Both the position numbers and the translations under genes were made by a program. This document shows, one piece after another, positions 16,267 to 25,605 of a stretch of DNA of 64,000 nt (the stretch's first letter is position 1; the number at the start of each line of letters is the position of its first letter). The stretch comes from an uncultured Clostridia bacterium (GTDB lineage Bacteria > Bacillota > Clostridia > Oscillospirales > Ruminococcaceae). Below the pieces are notes generated by a model that had not been told where the DNA came from, did no database searches, and saw only the letters and a list, made by a program, of their open reading frames with translations. The stretch is from contig CAMVNQ010000003.1 in the NCBI GenBank assembly GCA_947168885.1, forward strand, positions 124,001 through 188,000, given 5' to 3'.

Positions 16267-17254
16267 CATATCTGTTTTCGTGCCGCATATCGGCTGCCCG
16301 CACCGCTGCACATTCTGCGACCAGCGCACGATAAGCGGCGAAGTAAAGGCTCCGGCCGCGGACGAAGTGAGAAAGACGCTCGCGGAACAGCTCCCTGCCC
16401 TCCGCGCCCGCGGAATGACCGCGGAAGTCGCTTTCTTCGGCGGAAGCTTCACCGGCATAGACCGCGGATATATGACCTCTCTGCTCGATACAGCGAACGA
16501 ATTTACGCAGTCCGCCCCCGACGTATATACGGGAATACGCTGCTCGACACGTCCGGACTTCATAGACGACGAGGTGCTCGATATACTGTGCAGCCGCGGT
16601 ATGACCGCTGTGGAACTCGGAGCCCAGTCGATGAACAACGATGTACTGTGCCTTAACGAACGCGGTCATTCGGCAGAAGATGTTGTGAACGCTGCGAAGC
16701 TCATAAAGCAGCGCGGGCTCTCGCTCGGATTACAGATGATGACCGGACTTTACAGCGACAAGCCGGAGTACTGCACCGAAACGGCTGAGCGGTTCATAGA
16801 GCTGAAAGCGGACACCGTGCGCATCTACCCCACCGTGATACTTGACGGGACACGTCTCGGCGAGCTGTACAAGCGCGGAGAATACCGCACGTTCACGTTC
16901 GACGAGACCGTGGAGCTGTGTGCGGAGCTGCTGACAATGTTCGGCGGCGCGAGAATACCCGTGATACGGCTCGGTCTCCACGCAAGCAGAGATGTCGAAG
17001 CGAAGATGCTCGGCGGCGTTTACCACCCCGCACTGCGCGAGATATGCGAGAGCAGGATATTGTATAACGAGATGCTTTCGGAGATGCAAAAGCGCGGAGA
17101 CTGCAAAAGATTTATTGTTTATACCGACCCCGCGAACATAAGCAAGGTGGTCGGACAGAAAAAAGAAAACAAGGAAAAGCTGTACAGAAACGGCTTTGAA
17201 TTCATCATAAAAACGGAAAAAGGAACAAACTTAAGGATAGAAAATGCATTTTAA
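16253..17254 (+). CDS. Elp3-like radical SAM protein
   Basis: 333 residues. The 4Fe-4S/SAM motif is C15PHRC19TFC22 (CX3CX2C), followed by AFFGGSFTGI and a TIM-barrel core. The C-terminal part (LYRNGFEFIIK) is of the Elp3-type radical SAM C-terminal domain. Members of this group beside rnc-smc in Clostridia have no settled function; tRNA or protein modification is possible. It overlaps both neighbours (rnc by 14 bp, smc by 11 bp), a sign of tight coupling. Confidence 0.88.
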   Translation: MKQTNISVFVPHIGCPHRCTFCDQRTISGEVKAPAADEVRKTLAEQLPALRARGMTAEVAFFGGSFTGIDRGYMTSLLDTANEFTQSAPDVYTGIRCSTRPDFIDDEVLDILCSRGMTAVELGAQSMNNDVLCLNERGHSAEDVVNAAKLIKQRGLSLGLQMMTGLYSDKPEYCTETAERFIELKADTVRIYPTVILDGTRLGELYKRGEYRTFTFDETVELCAELLTMFGGARIPVIRLGLHASRDVEAKMLGGVYHPALREICESRILYNEMLSEMQKRGDCKRFIVYTDPANISKVVGQKKENKEKLYRNGFEFIIKTEKGTNLRIENAF

Positions 17255-20200
17255 AACACTTGAGATACAGGGCTTCAAGTCCTTCGCGGACAAAACCGTC
17301 CTCGACTTCGACACGAAGATGACGGCGGTCGTCGGAAGCAACGGAAACGGCAAAAGCAACATAAGTGACGCTCTGCGCTGGGTAATGGGCGAACAGGGCG
17401 CAAAGACCCTTCGCGGCGACAAGATGGAGGACGTTATCTTTCACGGCACGGTAACTCGAAAGCAGATGGGCTTTGCAAAGGTCGCGCTTACCATAGACAA
17501 CACCGACCGCGCGCTTCATGTTGACAGTGACGATGTCGTTATCGCGCGAAAACTCTACCGCACCGGCGAGAGCGAATACCTGATAAACGGCGAGAAGTGC
17601 AGGCTCAAAGACATTCAGGAATTACTCATGGGCACGGGTCTCGGACGCGAGGGTTACTCGATAATCGGACAGGGGCGTGTCGCGGAGATAGTAAACGCCA
17701 AGGGCAGCCAGCGCCGCGAAATATTTGAAGAAGCCGCCGGAGTATCAAAATTCCTGCATCAGAAAGCCGACGCAGAGCGCGAGCTCCAGCGTGCGGAAGC
17801 AAACTACCTGCGCCTGAAAGACACCGAAAGCCAGCTCGGAGAGCGCGTTCCGGTGCTCCAGCGCCAGTCTGAGAAAGCAATAAAGGCAAAGGGACTCATA
17901 GAGCGTGAGAAGAACATCGAGATCTCGGTAACTGCCGCAGAGCTCGAAAAGATAGAACGCGACATGACAGAGATAGAAAACTCGGTTCTCGAAAATCAGG
18001 GACAGTGCGAGCACTTCGACCGCGAAATAAAAGAGCTCGAAAACGAGAGCGACTCTCTCGCGATAAAAAAAGGTCAGTACGCGGCACAGCTCGATGACCT
18101 GCGCCGCAGCTCGGAATCCGTCCGTGACGCGATAGCCGAGGCGGACAAGCAGATTGCCGTCCTCGAAAACGAGATAAAGCACAACGACGAACGTATCAAA
18201 GATATAGAGAAGCGCCGTGAGGAAAGCAAGCGCAGCGCCGGAGAATTCACCGCACAGATAGGCGGTCTTGAAAAACAGGCGGAAGCGAAACGCCGCGAAT
18301 GCGAAAAGATAACGGCGGAAATGGACGGCCTGAAGGCAAAGCTCGAATCCGCGGACGAGAGTGACAAGGAGCTCGACGACGAGTACAAGAAACTCGACAG
18401 CGAGACCGGCGCCCTTTACGCGAAGCTCACCGAGGCGCGCCTTACCGTTCAGCAGGCGGAAAAGACGAAAGCGGACATAGCCGAGCGTCTCGAAGCCGAC
18501 AAACAGAGCATAGAGGACCGCGAGAAGTCTGCCGAAGAGCAGCGCGCAAGACGTAAAAAGCTATCCGGCGAACTTGAAGAGCTAACCGAAGAAAAATCAG
18601 AGCTCGAAAACAAGCTCGGCGGCTATAACAAGCTCTACGAAAACAAGAATGCCAAGCTCACAGAGAGCCGCACGAAATATGAGCAGCTCCGCCGCGAACT
18701 TGACAGCAAGCGCCAGCGTCTTGATGTCCTCGGCGATGTCGAGAAGAACATGGTGGGCTATTTCGAGAGCGTAAAGGCGGTAATGAACGCAAAGCGCCAG
18801 AAACTCCTCGGCGGCGTTCACGGCACGGTCGCAGAGGTCATGTCAGTTGACCCGAAGTATGCCACGGCGATAGAAACGGCGCTCGGAAACGCTATGCAGA
18901 ACATCATAGTCGATAATGACGAGAGCGCAAAGCGATGCATCAGATTCCTTGAGGACAACAACGCCGGAAGAGCGACCTTCTACCCCGTCGCAACGATAAA
19001 GGGCAGCCTTCTCACGCAGAACGGACTCGACGGCGAGGAAGGATTTGAAGGCGTTGCGTCCGAGCTTATAGGCTGTGACGAGAAGTACCGCGAGATCATC
19101 AGGTCGCTTCTCGGTCGTACAGCCATAGTTGACGACAAGAACACCGCCGGACGCATTGCGAAAAAGTACGGATACAAGTTCCGTATCGTGTCCCTTGAAG
19201 GAACGATAGTTAACGCGGGCGGTTCGTGGACAGGCGGTGCGTCAAAAAACAAGAACTCGGGTATAATATCCCGTAAGCAGGAGATAGAAACGCTCGAAGC
19301 GGATATTTCCAGACTCTCGGAAAAAATAAAGACTTCGCAGGAAGAGTACCAGACCCTTTCAGCGGAAGTAAACAAGATGAGCATAGAGATAGAGGGCTTC
19401 GGCGACCGTCTCAATGTCATAAAGCAGGAAGAGGCGCGTCTCAACGCCGAGATAAACGGTATCAGGGACCTTATCCGACAGTCCGAGGAACAGCAGGACA
19501 ATGCCGAGCTGCTTATATCGAAGAGCAGGAAACAGCTCAGCGAGCAGGACGAGCTTATAAAGACGGCGAACGAAAGTCTTGACAATCTCGGAAAGCAGAT
19601 AGCATCGAACGAGGAAAAGCTGAAAGCCGCAGGTGAAAAGCTCGAAAAGGCGAACAGCGTGCGCAGCGAGACCGCAAACAGAATATCGGAGCTCAACATA
19701 GCGCGTCTGACCGCCGAAAAGGATATAGAAAGCCTTATGACGCAGAAAGCGGAGGCCGAGCGTGCGCGTGAAGCTGCGGCAGGAAGCGGAGAGCGCTTCG
19801 ACCGTGAGACCGCCGAGGTAAATGCTTCTACCGCAGAACTGCAAAAGCAGATAGCGGACAAAAAGACCGAGATAGAAGAAGCGAACAAGCGCTACGGCGA
19901 CACAGGAAACGCGATAAACGAGCTCATACAGAAAGAAAACGCCTGCGAGAAGCGTATCAGCGAGCTTGCAAAAGAAGTCCGCGAAAAGAGCAGCGACAAG
20001 GAAAAGTTCTCGAACGCCCTCGCGGCTGCCTCCGAGAAGAAAGCGTCGGTAGAGCGCGACAACGAGAAGCTCCGCATTACCCTCTGGGACAAGTATGAGC
20101 TTACCGTAAGCGAAGCGAAAGCAATGGCAGAGAAGCTCGACGACCTCGCCGCGGCGAGAAGGGAGCTCGCCGATCTGCGCAGACAGATAAGCGCCCTCGG

Positions 20201-20813
20201 AAGCATCAACTTCGCGGCTATCGAGGAATATGAGGAAGTCAAGGCGCAGTTCGACGCTCTTTCCGTACAGCTGCGAGATGTCGAAAAGTCGAAATCCGAG
20301 CTCGAAAAACTTATCAACAACCTTACAGCGGACATAAAAGCACGGTTCCTGTCGAGCTTCAACGACATAAACGAAAAGTTCAGCGCGATATTCAAGGAAG
20401 TATTCGGCGGCGGTGAGGCTCACCTTGAACTCATCGACCCCGAGAATGTCCTCGAAAGCGGCATCGAAATTTTCGCGGCTCCGCCCGGAAAACTCATCAA
20501 GAACCTCATCTCTCTGTCCGGCGGCGAGCAGACAATGGTCGCTATCACAATATACTTCGCGATACTTCTCCACCGCCCGACACCGTTCTGTATGCTTGAC
20601 GAGGTCGATGCGGCGCTCGACGAGATAAATGTCGTGAAGTATGTCACATATCTTAAACGTTTCTGCACAAACACCCAGCTCATGATAATCACTCACCGCC
20701 GCGGAACAATAGAAGGCTGTGATGTGCTTTACGGCGTATTCATGCAGGAAAAGGGTGTTTCAAGGCTCATTCATCAGGAGCTCATTGACGATATGGAGCT
20801 GGAACTTGATTAA
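17244..20813 (+). CDS. smc: Chromosome segregation ATPase SMC
   Basis: 1189 residues, full length. Walker A is G31SNGNGKS (the common form is GPNGSGKS), and the early QGAKTLRGDKMEDVIF stretch is typical. Two long coiled coils flank a hinge at about 510-660. Near residue 1090 comes the ABC signature LSGGEQ (often LSGGEK), then Walker B PFCMLDEVDAALDE. SMC with ScpA and ScpB forms the ring that organises and separates chromosomes. scpAB are not in the window. The start lies within the end of the radical SAM gene. Confidence 0.97.
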   Translation: MHFKTLEIQGFKSFADKTVLDFDTKMTAVVGSNGNGKSNISDALRWVMGEQGAKTLRGDKMEDVIFHGTVTRKQMGFAKVALTIDNTDRALHVDSDDVVIARKLYRTGESEYLINGEKCRLKDIQELLMGTGLGREGYSIIGQGRVAEIVNAKGSQRREIFEEAAGVSKFLHQKADAERELQRAEANYLRLKDTESQLGERVPVLQRQSEKAIKAKGLIEREKNIEISVTAAELEKIERDMTEIENSVLENQGQCEHFDREIKELENESDSLAIKKGQYAAQLDDLRRSSESVRDAIAEADKQIAVLENEIKHNDERIKDIEKRREESKRSAGEFTAQIGGLEKQAEAKRRECEKITAEMDGLKAKLESADESDKELDDEYKKLDSETGALYAKLTEARLTVQQAEKTKADIAERLEADKQSIEDREKSAEEQRARRKKLSGELEELTEEKSELENKLGGYNKLYENKNAKLTESRTKYEQLRRELDSKRQRLDVLGDVEKNMVGYFESVKAVMNAKRQKLLGGVHGTVAEVMSVDPKYATAIETALGNAMQNIIVDNDESAKRCIRFLEDNNAGRATFYPVATIKGSLLTQNGLDGEEGFEGVASELIGCDEKYREIIRSLLGRTAIVDDKNTAGRIAKKYGYKFRIVSLEGTIVNAGGSWTGGASKNKNSGIISRKQEIETLEADISRLSEKIKTSQEEYQTLSAEVNKMSIEIEGFGDRLNVIKQEEARLNAEINGIRDLIRQSEEQQDNAELLISKSRKQLSEQDELIKTANESLDNLGKQIASNEEKLKAAGEKLEKANSVRSETANRISELNIARLTAEKDIESLMTQKAEAERAREAAAGSGERFDRETAEVNASTAELQKQIADKKTEIEEANKRYGDTGNAINELIQKENACEKRISELAKEVREKSSDKEKFSNALAAASEKKASVERDNEKLRITLWDKYELTVSEAKAMAEKLDDLAAARRELADLRRQISALGSINFAAIEEYEEVKAQFDALSVQLRDVEKSKSELEKLINNLTADIKARFLSSFNDINEKFSAIFKEVFGGGEAHLELIDPENVLESGIEIFAAPPGKLIKNLISLSGGEQTMVAITIYFAILLHRPTPFCMLDEVDAALDEINVVKYVTYLKRFCTNTQLMIITHRRGTIEGCDVLYGVFMQEKGVSRLIHQELIDDMELELD

Positions 20814-20855
20814 TGCACAACGCATTGACTATAAACTGACTATGAGGGATAGTAA

Positions 20856-21812
20856 ATGGGATTTTTTGACAAACTGAAAGAAGGTCTCAAAAAGACCAAG
20901 GACAGCTTCGTCGCAAAAGTCAATACCCTCGTGAACTCGTTCACGAAGATAGACGAAGACTTTTTCGAGGAGCTTGAAGAGACTCTGATACTCTCGGATA
21001 TAGGAGCCGTTACCGCCGAAAATATCTGTGCAAAGCTTCGGACCGAGGTAAAACGCACCGGTACCACCGAAACGAACGCGGTAAAGGGACTGCTCAAAGG
21101 TATAGTCGCGGATATGCTCCGCGGGGACAACACCCTTAAACTCGATACCAAACCGTCCGCGATACTTGTTATCGGAGTAAACGGCGCAGGCAAGACCACA
21201 ACTATCGGAAAGCTCGCGGCGAACCTTAAACGCGACGGCAAAAAAGTCATCGTCGCTGCAGCCGATACGTTCCGTGCAGCGGCGATAGACCAGCTTAACG
21301 TCTGGACAGACCGCGCGGGAGTTGACATCGTAAAGCACGCCGAGGGCAGCGACCCCGCTTCCGTGGTGTTTGATGCCTGTACAGCAGCAAAGGCAAGAAA
21401 CGCCGACGTTCTCATAATCGACACGGCAGGAAGACTTCACAACAAGAAGAACCTCATGGACGAGCTGAAAAAGATCGCGGGAATCGTTGACAGGCAGCTT
21501 CCCGAATGTTCGCTCGAAACGCTGCTTGTGCTCGACGCGACAACAGGACAGAACGCGGTAAACCAGGCAAGGCTCTTCAAAGAGGTCTGCGACATCACCG
21601 GTATAGTGCTCACGAAGCTCGACGGAACCGCTAAGGGCGGCATAATCCTCCCGATAAACGATGAACTCGGGATACCCGTTAAGCTCGTCGGCGTAGGCGA
21701 GAAAATCGACGATCTCCAGAATTTTATCCCCGAAGACTACGCGGAGATACTGTTCGCGGACGACGGTAAAAACAACGACGAAGAAAAAGATGAAAAGCAA
21801 GAGGAAAGCTGA
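20856..21812 (+). CDS. ftsY: Signal recognition particle receptor FtsY
   Basis: 318 residues. A short N domain ([17 protein letters not shown]) precedes the GTPase: G1 [52 protein letters not shown] and a closing [12 protein letters not shown]. There is no long acidic A domain, as in other Gram-positives; the tail is acidic instead. FtsY docks SRP-ribosome complexes at the membrane. It follows smc by 42 bp, a conserved pairing in Firmicutes. Confidence 0.97.
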   Translation: MGFFDKLKEGLKKTKDSFVAKVNTLVNSFTKIDEDFFEELEETLILSDIGAVTAENICAKLRTEVKRTGTTETNAVKGLLKGIVADMLRGDNTLKLDTKPSAILVIGVNGAGKTTTIGKLAANLKRDGKKVIVAAADTFRAAAIDQLNVWTDRAGVDIVKHAEGSDPASVVFDACTAAKARNADVLIIDTAGRLHNKKNLMDELKKIAGIVDRQLPECSLETLLVLDATTGQNAVNQARLFKEVCDITGIVLTKLDGTAKGGIILPINDELGIPVKLVGVGEKIDDLQNFIPEDYAEILFADDGKNNDEEKDEKQEES

Positions 21813-21817
21813 ATAAG

Positions 21818-22405
21818 ATGAAACTTGTAATTGCAACCAACAATCAGGGAAAAGTCAGAGAAATAAAGGAAATACTCGGACATCTCGGCTATGAACCGAT
21901 CTCACTTAAAGACGCGGGTATAGACATCGACGTGGTAGAGGACGGCGAGACATTCGCAGAAAACGCGCACAAAAAAGCAGCCGCGGTGTATGAGATATGC
22001 CGCTGCCCCGTTATCGCGGACGACAGCGGTCTTGAAGTAGATTTTCTCGGCGGTGCGCCGGGTATCTACTCGGCACGCTACGCAGGCGAGGGAGCAACCG
22101 ATGAACAGCGCATTCAGAAGATACTTTCAGAGCTCGAAGGCGTTGATATGAGTATGAGAACGGCACGGTTCGTATGCTCGATATACTGCATTCTGGACGA
22201 TGACACCGAGTACAGCGTGCGCGGGACCCTTGAAGGGCACATCGGCACAGAGCCGCTCGGCGAGAACGGCTTCGGCTACGATCCGATCTTTATGGTCGAT
22301 GAGGATACGAGTGTGGCTATGCTCCCCGCGGAGGAAAAGAACCGGATAAGCCACCGCGCATCGGCGCTAAGACAGCTCACAGAGATACTTTCGGAGAAAA
22401 AATAA
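21818..22405 (+). CDS. rdgB: XTP/dITP diphosphatase (RdgB/HAM1)
   Basis: 195 residues. The opening ATNNQGKVREIKEIL, then ADDSGLEVDFLGGAPGIYSARYAG and the C-terminal GYDPIF and ISHRASAL, are the family's nucleotide-binding and catalytic landmarks. It hydrolyses deaminated purine triphosphates and keeps them out of DNA and RNA. It begins 5 bp after ftsY. Confidence 0.96.
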   Translation: MKLVIATNNQGKVREIKEILGHLGYEPISLKDAGIDIDVVEDGETFAENAHKKAAAVYEICRCPVIADDSGLEVDFLGGAPGIYSARYAGEGATDEQRIQKILSELEGVDMSMRTARFVCSIYCILDDDTEYSVRGTLEGHIGTEPLGENGFGYDPIFMVDEDTSVAMLPAEEKNRISHRASALRQLTEILSEKK

Positions 22406-22463
22406 CGGCTGTCCGGACGGATGCCGTTCACAGTAATAATGATATTCTGACGGAGGAAAACAA

Positions 22464-22790
22464 ATGAACAGAACAGTAAACGAGATCTTCACAAAAAAGG
22501 CGGCTCAGGCAGCCGAGACAGCAAAGGAAGCCGCTGCGAACATCAAGAGATTCGCAGACGAAGAGGTCATAGTAAGCAGAAAGATGATCTCGCTCAAAAT
22601 AGTGGCAGCGTTCCTCGGCGGACTCGTTATAGGTATGCTCATCTCGCCGCGCAAGAAAGTGTCCTACAAGATAGCGAGCGACAATCACGACATCGGTGAG
22701 ATACCCGGTCTCGATTATGACGGGGACGATGATTACGACGAGGACGAAGAAGACGACGACAAGAAGAACAGCAAGTTCATAAAGCTTTAA
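22464..22790 (+). CDS. Single-span membrane protein with acidic tail
   Basis: 108 residues of unknown function. A helical, alanine-rich N-terminus (KKAAQAAETAKEAAANIKRFADEE) precedes one hydrophobic segment (LKIVAAFLGGLVIGMLIS, about 48-65). It ends in a long Asp/Glu run (DYDGDDDYDEDEEDDDKK). The layout recalls YtxH-like proteins, but I see no firm motif. GGAGG lies before the ATG, and it is in line with the rdgB-yhbY genes. Confidence 0.75.
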   Translation: MNRTVNEIFTKKAAQAAETAKEAAANIKRFADEEVIVSRKMISLKIVAAFLGGLVIGMLISPRKKVSYKIASDNHDIGEIPGLDYDGDDDYDEDEEDDDKKNSKFIKL

Positions 22791-22800
22791 GGAGAAAAAG

Positions 22801-23097
22801 ATGACGGGAAAAGACCGCGCGAAACTGCGCGCACTCGCGAACACTTACGAAACGATACTCTATGTCGGTAAAAACGGCATCGGCGACGACCTCATAAAAC
22901 AGGCGGACGACGCACTTACCGCAAGAGAGATGATAAAGGGGAAGGTACACGAGACCTGTGAGCTCACCCCGCGTGAGGTCTGCACGATACTCTGCGAAAA
23001 GACCGGAGCCGAGCCGGTCCAGGTCATAGGCACGAAGTTCGTGCTGTACAGACAGAACCCCGACCCGAAGAAGCGTGTGGTGTTCATCAATGAGTAA
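22801..23097 (+). CDS. yhbY: CRS1/YhbY-domain RNA-binding protein
   Basis: 98 residues, a single YhbY (CRM) domain: an LRALANTYETILYVGKNG start with the conserved GKNG loop, and VQVIGTKFVLYRQNP near the end. YhbY proteins associate with pre-50S particles. AAGGAG lies 6 bp upstream. The stop (AATGAGTAA) overlaps the nadD start, so the two are translationally coupled. Confidence 0.93.
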   Translation: MTGKDRAKLRALANTYETILYVGKNGIGDDLIKQADDALTAREMIKGKVHETCELTPREVCTILCEKTGAEPVQVIGTKFVLYRQNPDPKKRVVFINE

Positions 23098-23680
23098 GGT
23101 CGGAATTTTCGGCGGAGCCTTCGACCCGCCCCACATAGGTCACACTGAGCTCGCCGCACAGGCAAGGAAAGAGCTGAAACTCTCCGAGCTCCTCATAATA
23201 CCGACAGCACAGCCGCCCCTTAAAGGCAAATGCGCTGCTGCGTTCGCGGACAGGTTTGAAATGGCAAAGCTCGCATTCGGGAGCATAGAAGGCTGCGCGG
23301 TATCGGACATAGAGAAAAAGATCGGCGGAAAAAGCTTCACTATCAACACTCTCCGCGCTTTACGTGAGATATATCCTTCAAAAACGGATTTCTACCTTAT
23401 CATCGGCGGCGACCAACTCTTCACGATAGAAAAGTGGTTCCGCTTTGAGGCAATACTGAAGGAATGCCATATATGCGCTGTAACACGCGACGGTATCAAT
23501 TACGCGGATATGCAGGAATACGCCAACGAGCTCGGACGGGTAAAAGTTCTCAACCTCGGCATTCCCGCGGTATCATCTTCCGAAGTGCGCGAAAAGCTTG
23601 CGAAAGGCGAGGATATAAGCGGACTCGTTCCGGACGATGTTATCGCATATATCAACGACAGGGGGCTTTACCGTGGCTGA
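23090..23680 (+). CDS. nadD: Nicotinate-nucleotide adenylyltransferase
   Basis: 196 residues. The nucleotidyltransferase motif GGAFDPPHIGH (8-18) and the C-terminal VSSSEVR (SxSSxxR-like) are present, with GGDQLF in between. It makes deamido-NAD from nicotinate mononucleotide and ATP. The true start is the ATG at 23090 inside the yhbY stop region; upstream in-frame codons have no ribosome site. Its last 8 bp overlap yqeK. Confidence 0.95.
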   Translation: MSKVGIFGGAFDPPHIGHTELAAQARKELKLSELLIIPTAQPPLKGKCAAAFADRFEMAKLAFGSIEGCAVSDIEKKIGGKSFTINTLRALREIYPSKTDFYLIIGGDQLFTIEKWFRFEAILKECHICAVTRDGINYADMQEYANELGRVKVLNLGIPAVSSSEVREKLAKGEDISGLVPDDVIAYINDRGLYRG

Positions 23681-24251
23681 CGACTATAAGGACATGATAC
23701 GCTCTATGATGGGCAAGAAGCGATATACCCACAGCTGCAACGTCGCGGATATGTGCGTAAAGCTCGCGGAAGTTCACGGCGGAGATGTAAAGAAAGCCTA
23801 TCTCGCAGGGATACTGCATGACTGCCGCAAGGAAGCCGATGCAGAGACCCAGCGCAAAGAGATGATGGCGAGCGGGTATTACGTGGACCCCGCGGAGCTC
23901 GCTTCAAAAAGCACCTGGCACGGATTAGCCGCAGCATATTATCTGCGCGAAGAACTCGGGATAACCGACGAAGACGTGCTGAACGCGGTGCGCTATCATA
24001 CGGTCGCCCGTGCGGCAATGTCGAAGCTTGAAAAGATTGTCTATCTCGGCGACCTCGTGTCGGCGGAGCGCGATTTTCCCGATGTTGAGAAGTATCGTGC
24101 GTACGCGCTTAAAGACCTCGACGACGGAATGTACAGGGCTCTGAAATGGTCGATCGGGAACCTCTCGGAAAACGACAGGAAAATACCCGTCTCGACTATT
24201 GAGGCATTCAATTACTACATGGACAGACGGATAAAAAAGAAAGGAGAATAA
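23673..24251 (+). CDS. yqeK: HD-domain protein YqeK (diadenosine tetraphosphatase type)
   Basis: 192 residues. Histidine and aspartate ligands of the HD fold are seen in KRYTHSCNVADM, AGILHDCRKE, STWHG, and VRYHTVAR. YqeK enzymes split Ap4A symmetrically into two ADP and belong beside nadD and rsfS. The start is GTG at 23673 behind a run of five G; the frame upstream lies wholly inside nadD. Confidence 0.93.
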   Translation: MADDYKDMIRSMMGKKRYTHSCNVADMCVKLAEVHGGDVKKAYLAGILHDCRKEADAETQRKEMMASGYYVDPAELASKSTWHGLAAAYYLREELGITDEDVLNAVRYHTVARAAMSKLEKIVYLGDLVSAERDFPDVEKYRAYALKDLDDGMYRALKWSIGNLSENDRKIPVSTIEAFNYYMDRRIKKKGE

Positions 24252-24252
24252 C

Positions 24253-24603
24253 ATGACCGATATTGAAGAAGTAAAGATCGCGGTAAAGGCGCTTGACTCG
24301 AAGAAAGCTGGCAAGATAAAGGTAATACGCATCGGCGACATAACCGTTCTCGCAAACTATTTCGTCATCGCGGAAGGTACGAGCTCGACGCAGGTCAAGG
24401 CTCTCGCGGACGAAGTAGAGTTCAGAATGGGCGAAGCGGGCGTTCAGCCTAAATGCTCGATAAACCAGCAGGGTACGAACTGGATAACGATAGATTACAT
24501 CGACGTTGTGGTTCACGTTTTCCTCAATGAAACCCGTGAGTTCTACGGACTCGAAAAGCTCTGGGCGGACGGAACGGACGAGACGGACAAATTTCTCGGC
24601 TGA
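24253..24603 (+). CDS. rsfS: Ribosome silencing factor RsfS
   Basis: 116 residues, one DUF143 domain: ITVLANYFVIAEGTSSTQVKALAD, GTNWITIDYIDVVVHVF and REFYGLEKLW are hallmark segments. RsfS binds L14 on the 50S and blocks subunit joining when nutrients are scarce. AAAGGAG precedes the ATG. Last gene of the long topA-to-rsfS run. Confidence 0.96.
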   Translation: MTDIEEVKIAVKALDSKKAGKIKVIRIGDITVLANYFVIAEGTSSTQVKALADEVEFRMGEAGVQPKCSINQQGTNWITIDYIDVVVHVFLNETREFYGLEKLWADGTDETDKFLG

Positions 24604-24691
24604 TGCGGAAAACAATTATGAATTATGCATTATTATTCGATGTTTTCATTGTTTGTTATGCCGAAAAAATGCAGATATTACAAAAAAATGC

Positions 24692-24720
24692 TTGACAAAA
24701 ATTGTAATTTACTGTATAAT
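24692..24720 (+). promoter_or_regulatory. Sigma-A promoter of rpsU
   Basis: TTGACA (24692-24697), a 17-bp spacer and TATAAT (24715-24720). The leader to the rpsU start is about 90 nt and includes a GGGTG...AGCCCC pairing near 24727-24745. Confidence 0.9.
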
Positions 24721-24816
24721 AACTCGTGGGTGTAATTTTAGCCCCTAATTTTTAGTTATCATTACTTAGTTTTTGATATATCATCCTGTACCGTAAGGCA
24801 AAGGGAGGGAAAATGG

Positions 24817-24993
24817 ATGGCAGAAATTCGTCTTGGAAAGAACGAATCGCTCGACACAGCATTAAAGCGTTTCAAGCGTTCGTGCGCAAGAGACGGCGTA
24901 CTTGCTGAAGTTCGCAAAAGAGAGCATTACGAAAAGCCTTCTGTGAAGCGTAAGAAGAAGTCCGAAGCTGCACGCAAGCGCAAGTTCAAGTAA
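24817..24993 (+). CDS. rpsU: 30S ribosomal protein S21
   Basis: 58 residues; translates as [20 protein letters not shown] and continues [20 protein letters not shown] to a very basic end ([15 protein letters not shown]), which is typical S21. GGGAGG lies 8 nt upstream of the ATG at 24817; the ATG at 24813 is out of frame. S21 helps the 30S pair with ribosome-binding sites. It has its own promoter and terminator. Confidence 0.97.
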   Translation: MAEIRLGKNESLDTALKRFKRSCARDGVLAEVRKREHYEKPSVKRKKKSEAARKRKFK

Positions 24994-25012
24994 TGTAATA
25001 TTACACTCGAAT

Positions 25013-25046
25013 TTAAGCGGTCTCGGATAGAGTCCGCTTAATTTAT
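25013..25046 (+). terminator. Terminator of rpsU
   Basis: TTAAGCGG pairs with CCGCTTAA across a 13-nt loop; TTTATTG follows. Confidence 0.75.
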
Positions 25047-25070
25047 TGTAATTGTAAATGAGTTGATACA

Positions 25071-25565
25071 ATGATTTTCAAACCCCGTATCTGGGTAAAA
25101 AACGTACTTAGCATAGACAAGGCGTTTCTTGAAGAGCACGGCATAGATGCGCTTATCCTCGACCTTGACAACACCCTGTCCATGCACGGCGACCCTGCCG
25201 CGGAACAGGGTATTCCGGAGTGGCTCGACAGTATGAGAGCGCTCGGCGTGAAAATGATGGTCGTTTCAAACAACACCAACAAGCGCGTGGCTCCTCTCGC
25301 GGCAAAACTCGGGCTCGACTTTACCGCCAACGGTGCGAAGCCGCTTACTTTCGGGCTCAACAAAGCGCTGAAAAAACTCGGCACATCAAGGGAACGCACC
25401 GCTGTCGTCGGCGACCAGATCTTCACAGATGTTATGGGCGGGAATTTCGCTAAAATGCCGACTATCCTCGTTGAGCCGTTCCACGTTGAAAAAGGACTGC
25501 TCTTCAAGGTAAAGCGCGGCGCGGAAAGCCTCGTTTTCAAACGTGACTTCTCGAAACTTAAATAA
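25071..25565 (+). CDS. yqeG: YqeG-family HAD phosphatase
   Basis: 164 residues. HAD motif I is ILDLDNTL, motif II VVSNN, and the C-terminal VVGDQIFTDVMGGN gives motifs III and IV. YqeG proteins (HAD subfamily IIIA) occur near yqeH/yqeK genes in Firmicutes and some dephosphorylate phosphatidylglycerophosphate. The ribosome site is weak (GAGTTGATACA). The protein ends KLK at 25565, 40 bp before the AP-endonuclease-like gene. Confidence 0.9.
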   Translation: MIFKPRIWVKNVLSIDKAFLEEHGIDALILDLDNTLSMHGDPAAEQGIPEWLDSMRALGVKMMVVSNNTNKRVAPLAAKLGLDFTANGAKPLTFGLNKALKKLGTSRERTAVVGDQIFTDVMGGNFAKMPTILVEPFHVEKGLLFKVKRGAESLVFKRDFSKLK

Positions 25566-25605
25566 TTCATAACACATTATGAATTGAAAAAACCGGAGAT
25601 TTTTT

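Noticed and set aside
19359-20696. A 445-codon open frame on the minus strand
   Set aside because: It is antisense to smc, which is intact; the composition is that of a reversed coiled coil.
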